A program made the position numbers and the translations under genes. 9,829 bases of DNA from the NCBI GenBank assembly GCA_046484975.1, contig JAWOHX010000109.1, positions 1-9,829 on the forward strand, in the 5' to 3' direction. This DNA comes from JAWOHX01 sp046484975. GTDB lineage: Bacteria; Bacillota; Clostridia; DUPQ01. The notes under the pieces are model-generated. The model did not search any database and had not been told where the DNA came from. It saw nothing but the letters and a program-made list of their open reading frames with translations. This document shows, one piece after another, positions 1 to 6,174 of the stretch; position 1 is the first letter of the stretch, and the number at the start of each line of letters is the position of its first letter.

Positions 1-656
1 TTTACAGGCGGGACATCGAGGACATGCCCGCTGACAGAAGGGAAATTGAGGAAGCCATGGAAGAAGGCATCCGCATACATACCCTGGCCTGTCCCGATGA
101 GTTCGTTGGCAGGGAAAGTGCGGAGAAGCTCATCTGCAGCGGGATGGAACTCAAGGGATTCGATCGGGATGGCAGAAAAAATCCCATCAGGATAGAGAAT
201 TCCCGATATGAGGTGGAACTGGACCTGATTATTCCCGCCGTCAGCCAGTACAGCGACCTTCCGTTTGTGCGAAAAGAAGAAGTGGAGGTCACGAAGTGGG
301 GGACCTTCATCGTGGATGAGAACATGAAGATCACCGCCATGGATAAGGTGTTTGCAGGCGGGGACGTGGTCAGGGGTTCGGATGTGGTCATCACCGCCAT
401 CGCAGACGGGAAAAAAGCGGCTGTCTGCATTGACCGGTTCCTGGGCGGGGAAGGGATTCTCAACAAGGGGTCTGCCATAGACATCCCTGATGTGCATGAC
501 GACGGGGAGCTGGTGGAACATGAACGGTTTGCCTGTAAATATCTCGATCCCGACAAACGCAAGGATAATTTCAATGAAGTCGCCATGGGATACCATAAGC
601 TCAATGCAATAGCAGAGTCCATGCGATGCCTGCACTGCGACAGGAAAAGCCTTTAG
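1..656 (+). CDS. GltD-like FAD/NAD(P)H oxidoreductase, C-terminal part (5' truncated by window)
   Basis: The reading frame is open from base 3 and enters from outside the window; it ends with TAG at 654-656. The visible 217 residues are the C-terminal half of a pyridine-nucleotide-disulphide oxidoreductase of the glutamate synthase small-subunit (GltD/NuoF-associated) type. The opening YRRDIEDMPA is typical of this family. A second landmark is VFAGGDVVRGSDVVITAI (local residues about 116-133), the conserved FAD-binding GD motif followed by the helix over the flavin. The C-terminus ends in a CLHC pair (local C209/C212), as in GltD-like proteins that accompany hydrogenases and formate dehydrogenases. 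The hydrogenase gene starts 14 bases after the stop, so the two are almost certainly co-transcribed. I infer that this flavoprotein passes electrons between NAD(P)H and the hydrogenase or ferredoxin. Whether an NuoF or Fe-S domain is fused upstream cannot be seen. Family call firm, physiological role inferred. Confidence 0.88.
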   Translation, partial: YRRDIEDMPADRREIEEAMEEGIRIHTLACPDEFVGRESAEKLICSGMELKGFDRDGRKNPIRIENSRYEVELDLIIPAVSQYSDLPFVRKEEVEVTKWGTFIVDENMKITAMDKVFAGGDVVRGSDVVITAIADGKKAAVCIDRFLGGEGILNKGSAIDIPDVHDDGELVEHERFACKYLDPDKRKDNFNEVAMGYHKLNAIAESMRCLHCDRKSL

Positions 657-670
657 GAAGGGGTGCTGTT

Positions 671-2437
671 ATGATCAACTTGACTGTCAACGGAAAACAA
701 ATCGCCACGGATGAAAACAATACCATACTGGAAGCGGCCCGTGAGCACAACATCATGATCCCGACATTGTGTTTCCTGGAAGGGGTGCATCAGCTGGGAT
801 CCTGCCGCTTGTGTGTCGTGGAGGTGGAAGGCTTCAAAAATCTGGTCGCCTCCTGCATCACGAAGGCAGGAGAAGGCATGGTGGTGAGAACGCATACGAA
901 AAGGGTCATCCAGGCAAGAAAAATCCTATATGAGCTCATCATGTCGGACCACAACCAGAACTGTCTTTCCTGTTCCAGAAACCAGAATTGTGAACTGCAG
1001 GCCATAGGGGAGACCATCCAGGCAGATGACGACCGTTTCACGGGGGAAAAATCCAAGGCTGTCACGGACCGGTCCAGCCCGTCCATTGTCCGTAACAGTG
1101 ATAAATGCATACTGTGCCGGAGATGTGTCACCATATGCAATGAAGTCCAGGGAGTTGGGATCATGTATCCCCAGGGAAGGGGCTTCAAGACAGAAATCAG
1201 TTCAGGGGAGGATTTGCCGCTCAATGAGGTGGCATGCACATTCTGCGGGCAATGCACCACGGTATGTCCGGTCAACGCCCTGTCAGAGAATGAATCCATC
1301 GAAGCGGTGCAGGAAGCCATTGCCGACCCAAGGAAGACGGTCATCGTCCAGACCGCACCGGCCATCCGGGCGGCTTTGGGGGAGGAATTCGGCCTGGAAC
1401 CAGGCACCATCGTAACAGGAAGAATGGCTTCCGCATTGCACGAACTGGGGTTTGACTATGTTTTCGACACCAACTTCGCAGCGGACCTCACCATTTTGGA
1501 AGAGGGATCTGAGTTTCTAAAGAGGGCAAGGGAAGCGTTGTTGGAAAACAAGAAACCCTTGCTTCCCATGATCACCAGTTGCAGTCCGGGATGGATCAAG
1601 TACATCGAGCACTATTACAATGATTTCCTTGGGCATCTATCCTCCTGCAAGTCCCCCCATATGATGCTGGGTGCCTTATGCAAGTCCTACTTTGCAAAAA
1701 AAATCAACGTGGACCCGAAGGATATGTTCGTGGTATCCATCATGCCCTGTACCGCCAAGAAGTTTGAAATCACAAGGCCGGAGATGACCAACAACGGCGT
1801 ACCCAATGTGGATGCCGTGCTCACAACGAGGGAACTGGGTAAAATGGTCCGTCAGGCAGGCCTTGATTTCAAGAAGCTGCCGGAGAAAAGTTTTGACAGT
1901 CCCATGGGACTCTCTTCCGGTGCTGCGGACATTTTCGGTACCACGGGAGGTGTCATGGAGGCCGCCCTGAGGACAATCTATGAGATCGTCACCGGGAGGG
2001 AACTGCCGTTTGAACAGCTTCATGTCCAGCCGGTGATGGGACTGGAACGGATCAAGACCACCTCCGTCACCATCGAAGGGGCGAAGGAGGAGTTCGGATT
2101 TCTCAACGGAGTGACCCTGAATCTGGCCGTCACCAACGGTCTTTCCGCAGCAAAAATCCTGCTTGAGGAAATCAAGGAGGGAAAAAGCCCTTATCATTTC
2201 ATTGAGATCATGGCCTGTCCCGGCGGGTGCATCAACGGGGGCGGACAGCCCAGACCCTCCACACCTGAAAAGAGAAAGGCCAGGATGGAAGCCCTGTATC
2301 GGGAGGATGAAGGCAAAGGACTGAGAAAGTCCCACGAGAATGCCGATCTTAAAAAATTGTACGGGGAATTCCTGGGAGAGCCCCTGGGGCATTTGTCCCA
2401 TGAACTGCTCCACACGACCTATACCAAAAGAGGGTGA
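671..2437 (+). CDS. hydA: [FeFe] hydrogenase, multi-cluster group A (HydA/HndD-like)
   Basis: This 588-residue cytoplasmic enzyme interconverts H2 with protons and electrons. Domains in order: a plant-type [2Fe-2S] domain (C34, C45, C48, C62); a His-ligated [4Fe-4S] site (H94, C98, C101, C107); two ferredoxin-type [4Fe-4S] clusters (C146/C149/C152/C156 and C189/C192/C195/C199); the H-cluster domain; and a C-terminal iron-hydrogenase small-subunit segment. H-cluster motifs are L1 TSCSPGW (C304, S305), L2 MPCTAKKFE and L3 ACPGGCINGGG. L1 carries Ser where the best-known enzymes have a second Cys. The start at 671 is chosen over the in-frame ATG at 626 because it follows an AGGAAGGGG ribosome site (655-663) and begins exactly at the [2Fe-2S] domain; the earlier ATG lies inside the upstream gene. 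The GltD-like neighbour suggests an NAD(P)H-linked or bifurcating hydrogenase rather than a simple ferredoxin-linked one; I recall a glutamate-synthase-linked class (group A2). The gene ends 21 bases before a terminator. Confidence 0.96.
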   Translation: MINLTVNGKQIATDENNTILEAAREHNIMIPTLCFLEGVHQLGSCRLCVVEVEGFKNLVASCITKAGEGMVVRTHTKRVIQARKILYELIMSDHNQNCLSCSRNQNCELQAIGETIQADDDRFTGEKSKAVTDRSSPSIVRNSDKCILCRRCVTICNEVQGVGIMYPQGRGFKTEISSGEDLPLNEVACTFCGQCTTVCPVNALSENESIEAVQEAIADPRKTVIVQTAPAIRAALGEEFGLEPGTIVTGRMASALHELGFDYVFDTNFAADLTILEEGSEFLKRAREALLENKKPLLPMITSCSPGWIKYIEHYYNDFLGHLSSCKSPHMMLGALCKSYFAKKINVDPKDMFVVSIMPCTAKKFEITRPEMTNNGVPNVDAVLTTRELGKMVRQAGLDFKKLPEKSFDSPMGLSSGAADIFGTTGGVMEAALRTIYEIVTGRELPFEQLHVQPVMGLERIKTTSVTIEGAKEEFGFLNGVTLNLAVTNGLSAAKILLEEIKEGKSPYHFIEIMACPGGCINGGGQPRPSTPEKRKARMEALYREDEGKGLRKSHENADLKKLYGEFLGEPLGHLSHELLHTTYTKRG

Positions 2438-2458
2438 GTATCCTGTGGCATTCATCCC

Positions 2459-2497
2459 ATCCCTTCCGGATCGCAAGACCGGAAGGGATTTTACTTT
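2459..2497 (+). terminator. Rho-independent terminator after the hydrogenase operon
   Basis: A perfect 11-bp stem (2459-2469 ATCCCTTCCGG pairing with 2479-2489 CCGGAAGGGAT) encloses a 9-base loop and is followed by a T-rich tract with one A and one C interruption. It lies 21 bases after the hydrogenase stop codon and separates the redox operon from the downstream genes. Confidence 0.82.
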
Positions 2498-2603
2498 CAG
2501 GGGTACAAACCATAGGAGTACCTGGCATAAAGGTGTTTCTCATCCCATGGGTTTCCCCAAGGAAAAACGGAAAGGTCATCACATAAGAAGGAAGAAACCC
2601 CTG

Positions 2604-2631
2604 TTCCTCGACCAATGGAATCTGGTATACT
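2604..2631 (+). promoter_or_regulatory. Candidate sigma-A promoter (extended -10) for the URO-D/GNAT/glycosidase operon
   Basis: TGGTATACT at 2623-2631 is an extended -10 element (TG-N-TATACT, -10 at 2626-2631). Only a weak -35 (TTCCTC, 2604-2609, 16-base spacer) is visible, as is usual for extended -10 promoters. Transcription would start near 2638, giving a short leader before the AGGAGG ribosome site at 2652-2657. The rest of the 228-base gap (2438-2665) holds the terminator and otherwise nothing I recognise. Inferred from sequence pattern only. Confidence 0.45.
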
Positions 2632-2665
2632 TGATGATAGGAAAAAGGAACAGGAGGATGCCCTG

Positions 2666-3733
2666 ATGTCCCAAGAAAGAGCGCTCAGAGCCCTGGCATT
2701 ACAAACGACGAACCGGATTCCGTCTTTCGAACTCATCGAACATCCCGAATACATTAAGAAAATTTCCGGTATGGATCCCTTTGAACAACCTGTGGAAGCT
2801 CTTTTGCTGACACTGGAGAGACTCGACATCGATTGGACCATTGGAGTACCCAAGAAAGCGGTGGCTTTCCGGGATGACGAAACCAGGAAGGTCTCGGAGG
2901 AAGGAAACGTGGTCACCCAGTGGAGCTATAGCGGTAGCATATGGGAGGAGGACCATGTCTTTACCTCCGAAGAGGAAGTCCTGGGATACGACCCTTTTGA
3001 GGACAAAGGGGAAAAAGTCCGGGTATGCAGCCGGAAATACAGGGACAGTGCCTTGAATGATGCGGTGGAAGACTACAGGCTGACGGAGAAAACCACCCTG
3101 GCCACCGGCATCTACTATACCACGCTGTTCCAGTTTTTCATCATGGCCTTCGGTTGGGAGATGTTCCTGACCACCGCCGCTTCAGAGCCGGAACGGTTCA
3201 GGCATACCATTGAGCTGTTCACACGTTTTTCACTGGAAAATACAAAAAGATGGGCGAAAAGCGAAATACCGGTGTTTTTTTTCCATGACGACATCGCCAT
3301 CACCCGCGGCCTGGTTTTCCCTCCCTCATGGTACAGGGAAAACATATTCCCCTCCTATGAGCGGATCCTGCAGCCGGTCAGGGAGAGCGGCAAAAAAATC
3401 ATTTTTGTCTCGGATGGGAATTACCAGGAAGTCATCGATGACATCTTTGCCCTTGGCGTGGATGGGATCATGGTTCAGAACGAGATTGACATGTCACATG
3501 TTATGAAAAAATATGGAAGGAACAAGATTGTCATCGGAAACATCAGCACCCGGGTGATCACGGAAGGGAGCAAGGAGGACATACGGCGTGAAGTCCAGCG
3601 GTGCGTGGATATCGGAAAAGACTGCCCGGGTTATTTCATCAAGGCATCCGGGGAGCTTCCCCACAACATCCCCATGGAGAACATGGACTGGTATTTCGAA
3701 TACTGCCGGAGCCTTGGAAGGAGAGGAGCATGA
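2666..3733 (+). CDS. URO-D-fold protein (uroporphyrinogen decarboxylase family), not a true HemE
   Basis: This 355-residue protein reads through as the uroporphyrinogen decarboxylase/cobamide methyltransferase superfamily. Family-like segments are FFFHDDIAITRG (residues 205-215), PSWYRENIFPSYERI (220-234), IIFVSDGNYQEVIDDIFALG (245-264) and a closing LPHNIPMENMDWYFEYCR (331-348). The HemE N-terminal active-site arginine motif is absent. The His-x-Cys zinc motif of MtaA/MtbA-type methyltransferases is also absent; its position reads SDGN. So neither haem synthesis nor zinc-dependent methyl transfer is supported. I recall similar URO-D relatives in sugar-utilisation clusters, with no established reaction. 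The start at 2666 is preferred over the upstream in-frame ATG at 2615 because a perfect AGGAGG (2652-2657) sits 8 bases before it and because 2615 lies upstream of the candidate -10. The stop overlaps the next start as ATGA. Fold assignment fairly firm, function unknown. Confidence 0.85.
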   Translation: MSQERALRALALQTTNRIPSFELIEHPEYIKKISGMDPFEQPVEALLLTLERLDIDWTIGVPKKAVAFRDDETRKVSEEGNVVTQWSYSGSIWEEDHVFTSEEEVLGYDPFEDKGEKVRVCSRKYRDSALNDAVEDYRLTEKTTLATGIYYTTLFQFFIMAFGWEMFLTTAASEPERFRHTIELFTRFSLENTKRWAKSEIPVFFFHDDIAITRGLVFPPSWYRENIFPSYERILQPVRESGKKIIFVSDGNYQEVIDDIFALGVDGIMVQNEIDMSHVMKKYGRNKIVIGNISTRVITEGSKEDIRREVQRCVDIGKDCPGYFIKASGELPHNIPMENMDWYFEYCRSLGRRGA

Positions 3734-4284
3734 TGATGAAGGACATGGGTGGAAACTGCTTGCTTAGCGGGGACAAGGTCTTCCTGGATGCCCTCGAAGA
3801 GGCTGATATCCCCATATTGGCATCCTGGTACAGGGATACGGAGTTCTTGAGGAACTATGACTTTGATCCCGCCTTTCCAAAATCGGAGGAACAGCTAAAA
3901 AGCATGTACCTGGGACAGCAGAAGGAAACATCGGCCATCTTTGCCATCCGTGAACAGCGGACAGGAAAACTGGTGGGCTTATGCGGGCTCATGAACATCA
4001 GTTTCAGCAACCGGTTCTCCTGGATTTTCATCGGTCTGGGCTCGGATCAGGGCAAGGGATACGGGACACAAGCACTGTCCCTGTTGATTCGTTTTGCTTT
4101 CCACGAACTCAATCTGGAGCGGCTGCAACTCAATGTCATCGCCTACAATCATCGGGCCATCGCCCTGTATGAAAAATTGGGATTCCGGAGGGAAGGCGCC
4201 TTTCGACAGGCTATCCTGCGGGACGGAAAAAGAACCGACCTGCTTTTGTACGGCTTATTGGCCGGGGAATGGACAGAAGGATGA
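3730..4284 (+). CDS. GNAT-family N-acetyltransferase (RimJ/RimL type)
   Basis: This 184-residue protein is a GCN5-related acetyltransferase that would move an acetyl group from acetyl-CoA to an amine. The acetyl-CoA pyrophosphate loop is clear as DQGKGYGTQA (residues 106-115, Q/R-x-x-G-x-G form). It is followed by LNLERLQLNVIAYNHRAIAL and YEKLGFRREG, the standard C-terminal half of RimJ/RimL-like enzymes that act on protein N-termini, amino sugars or small amines. Three consecutive ATG codons (3730, 3733, 3736) could start it. The first forms an ATGA overlap with the upstream stop and has GGAAGG (3716-3721) at good distance; the third is well placed after AGGAG (3724-3728). Position between a URO-D-like protein and a glycosidase-like protein suggests a cytoplasmic small molecule, perhaps an amino sugar, as acceptor. 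That is inference; the acceptor is unknown. Confidence 0.9.
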   Translation: MMMKDMGGNCLLSGDKVFLDALEEADIPILASWYRDTEFLRNYDFDPAFPKSEEQLKSMYLGQQKETSAIFAIREQRTGKLVGLCGLMNISFSNRFSWIFIGLGSDQGKGYGTQALSLLIRFAFHELNLERLQLNVIAYNHRAIALYEKLGFRREGAFRQAILRDGKRTDLLLYGLLAGEWTEG

Positions 4285-6107
4285 TCATACACATAAAAGG
4301 AGACATGGACAACGACTTCGTAAAGATCCTGGAACAAAGCGGCATGGCATTCAGGCTGTTCAGCGACTGTAGCCAGGCGGTGAAGGAGACCCCGGAAGAC
4401 GGGGTTCTTTTTGTGCTGGCGGAGGATTACCCGGGCAAACCCTTCTGCATGGACAAGGCTTTTCTGGAGGGCCTGGAGGAAAAAAGAATAAAGGCATACG
4501 TGGAATATGCCTGTATTGAAGAAGCAGACAGGAAAACCGCTGTCTGGGAAAGATCAGTGGTGGGAACCTCCCTTTTCAAAGGATTGGAGGAGGGGGACAT
4601 CATCGACCAGCACGGATGCGTCTACCTGGATGTATCCTCGGAGAATACGCTGTTACACATCGCAAAGGTGGCGGGTTACGAGAAAGCCTGTTTCGGCTTA
4701 CCAAAGGAAAATGCATCCCTGCTGTACATGCTGTCTGACAATGTCATGGTGTGCACCACCCGCTTGTCGGATTATGTCAGGCAAAGGATTTCCCCCTCGG
4801 GGAAGGTCCATGCACTTTTCGAAGGCATCCTGGGATACCTGACAGGCACCCCTGCCATATTGGAAAGGCTGGAGCCTCCCGTGGACCTGAACGGCAGGAC
4901 CGACGGACTGGAATGCTTCAACAACAGCATCGGCTGGTTCACCCGGAACATTATCTGCGCCACCGACAAGAAGGTGTCCCCTTCGGAAGGCTATGGCTCC
5001 CATATCGAGTATGACGGCCATCAGAGAAGAAACGCCTGGGTCAGGGGAGACTGTACCGCCGAGGTGGCATTGGCCATGGCGGTGGACTGGAAAGTGAACA
5101 GCAACCTAAGAAGCCGCGACCTGGCTGTCAGAATGCTGGATTATCTTTGGAAAAGCACGGACTTCGTGGTGCGGGAGGATGTTCCCATAAAGGGAATGAC
5201 CAACTGGAGCAGCGACTCCAGGGTGTACTACGGGGATGACAACGCACGGGTCATATTGGCCACCTTCAAAGCCATGGAGCTTCTCGGGTGCAATGACTGG
5301 GAACGGGAACTTAAAGACAGCCTGTATGCCAATCTGTTGGTGACGGGGAAAAACGGATTCCGCAGGTCCAGGATCGATTACCCCGGGGAATCCGGCGCAT
5401 TCGACGGCATCATCCTCGCTCCTCATTACCAGTGTTATCTATGGGCATGTTTCCTGGAAGGCAGCCGGCTTTACAATGACAAGGAAATGTACCACAAGGC
5501 CCAGACAGGAATCGACATCATGATGGATGGTTTCGACAGCGAATGGACATGGACCAATGGAATCACACAGGAATATGCAAGGATGCTGCTTCCACTGGCG
5601 TGTGCATCCCGGCTCCATGAGAGGAACAGGGGTTATCTTGACCGGATGCTGGACGCATTGGCAGAGAATCTGCATCCTTCCGGAGCCATCATGGAAAGAC
5701 TTGGCGATGATGGGAAAGGAAAATACCCCCAGCTGAAAAGCAACGAGGAATATGGGATCAACGAGTCCCCGGTGATCCAGAAGAATGGGGACCCTGTCAC
5801 AGACCTGCTATATACCCTTGGATTTGCTTTTCTGGGACTGTATGAAGCCCGGGACCTGAATCCGAAAGCGGAAATGATGTATCGGGGAATCAAGGATTTT
5901 CTATGCAGGATACAGGTGAAAAGTACAACCCATCCCTATCTCCATGGAGCCTGGCTGAGGAGCTTCGACCTTCGCGGATGGGAGTACCACGGATCTTCCT
6001 CGGACATCGGCTGGGGAGCATGGTGCGCAGAGTCGGGCTGGAACAACGCATGGACCGCGGTGGTTTTGGGATTGGACTCCCTGGGGAAACCATTTTTGTC
6101 CCGTTGA
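4281..6107 (+). CDS. Putative cytoplasmic six-hairpin glycosidase-like protein with N-terminal alpha/beta domain
   Basis: This 608-residue protein has no signal peptide or membrane segment. Residues 1 to about 190 look like an alpha/beta domain (strands IIHIKG, GVLFVLAED, RIKAYVEYA, CVYLDV), possibly a ThuA/class I amidotransferase-like fold. Residues about 205-605 alternate helices and Trp/Gly/Asp-rich loops in the manner of (alpha/alpha)6-barrel sugar-active proteins. Landmarks are VRGDCTAEVALAM (254-266), VYYGDDNARVILATF (315-329), GAFDGIILAPHYQCYLWA (372-389), EWTWTNGITQEYARM (421-435), and GAWLRSFD with SSDIGWGAWCAESGW (556-563, 573-587). The acidic residues in YGDDN and in SSDIGWGAW-ESGW are candidate catalytic or ligand residues. 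I recall uncharacterised relatives with the same C-terminal signature but no assigned activity. The start at 4281 gives an ATGA overlap with the GNAT stop and keeps the first strand; ATG 4269 has no properly spaced ribosome site. Glycoside hydrolase, sugar epimerase or lyase are all possible. Confidence 0.78.
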   Translation: MIIHIKGDMDNDFVKILEQSGMAFRLFSDCSQAVKETPEDGVLFVLAEDYPGKPFCMDKAFLEGLEEKRIKAYVEYACIEEADRKTAVWERSVVGTSLFKGLEEGDIIDQHGCVYLDVSSENTLLHIAKVAGYEKACFGLPKENASLLYMLSDNVMVCTTRLSDYVRQRISPSGKVHALFEGILGYLTGTPAILERLEPPVDLNGRTDGLECFNNSIGWFTRNIICATDKKVSPSEGYGSHIEYDGHQRRNAWVRGDCTAEVALAMAVDWKVNSNLRSRDLAVRMLDYLWKSTDFVVREDVPIKGMTNWSSDSRVYYGDDNARVILATFKAMELLGCNDWERELKDSLYANLLVTGKNGFRRSRIDYPGESGAFDGIILAPHYQCYLWACFLEGSRLYNDKEMYHKAQTGIDIMMDGFDSEWTWTNGITQEYARMLLPLACASRLHERNRGYLDRMLDALAENLHPSGAIMERLGDDGKGKYPQLKSNEEYGINESPVIQKNGDPVTDLLYTLGFAFLGLYEARDLNPKAEMMYRGIKDFLCRIQVKSTTHPYLHGAWLRSFDLRGWEYHGSSSDIGWGAWCAESGWNNAWTAVVLGLDSLGKPFLSR

Positions 6108-6132
6108 CTTCGGGATGTAGGGATGCTATATT
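6104..6132 (+). promoter_or_regulatory. Sigma-A-type promoter for the ROK-SIS-HAD-kinase operon
   Basis: TTGACT (-35, 6104-6109) and TATATT (-10, 6127-6132) are separated by exactly 17 bases, and the -10 is preceded by TGC (extended -10). The -35 overlaps the stop codon of the upstream gene. Transcription would begin near 6139-6140, leaving a leader of about 35 bases with GGAGG at 6166-6170. This is the best promoter match in the window and indicates that the ROK regulator and the genes after it can be expressed independently of the upstream operon. Confidence 0.72.
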
Positions 6133-6157
6133 CATAAAGAACATTAATGAATAGCAT
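6123..6157 (+). promoter_or_regulatory. Imperfect inverted repeat over -10 and start site: candidate operator
   Basis: The perfect arms TATTCAT (6129-6135) and ATGAATA (6147-6153) are 11 bases apart. With a two-base bulge in the left arm the symmetry extends to ATGCTA...TAGCAT (6123-6157). An inner 8-bp palindrome CATTAATG lies at 6142-6149. The repeat covers the -10 and the predicted transcription start, immediately upstream of a ROK-family repressor-like gene, so autoregulation by steric block is the simplest reading. It is too AT-rich to act as a good terminator. Inference from position and symmetry. Confidence 0.48.
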
Positions 6158-6174
6158 TTATAAATGGAGGAAAC

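Noticed and set aside
626..670. In-frame upstream ATG extending the hydrogenase by 15 residues
   Set aside because: It overlaps the end of the GltD-like gene, adds no conserved sequence, and the ATG at 671 has a good ribosome site and matches the family N-terminus.
1676..2476. Long minus-strand open frame (266 codons) opposite the hydrogenase gene
   Set aside because: It is an antisense shadow of a gene with unmistakable hydrogenase motifs, has no recognisable domain, and shows no ribosome site.
2550..2575. CCCATGGG palindrome and a short TTTCC/GGAAA inverted repeat in the intergenic gap
   Set aside because: The arms are only 4-5 bp and not placed over the candidate promoter, so an operator or RNA structure cannot be supported.
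2340..2666. Plus-strand 108-codon frame across the hydrogenase end and the intergenic gap
   Set aside because: It begins in another frame inside the hydrogenase gene, crosses the terminator, and shows no protein-like pattern.
2666..3733. HemE (haem biosynthesis)
   Set aside because: The conserved N-terminal arginine motif of HemE is absent and no other haem genes are nearby.
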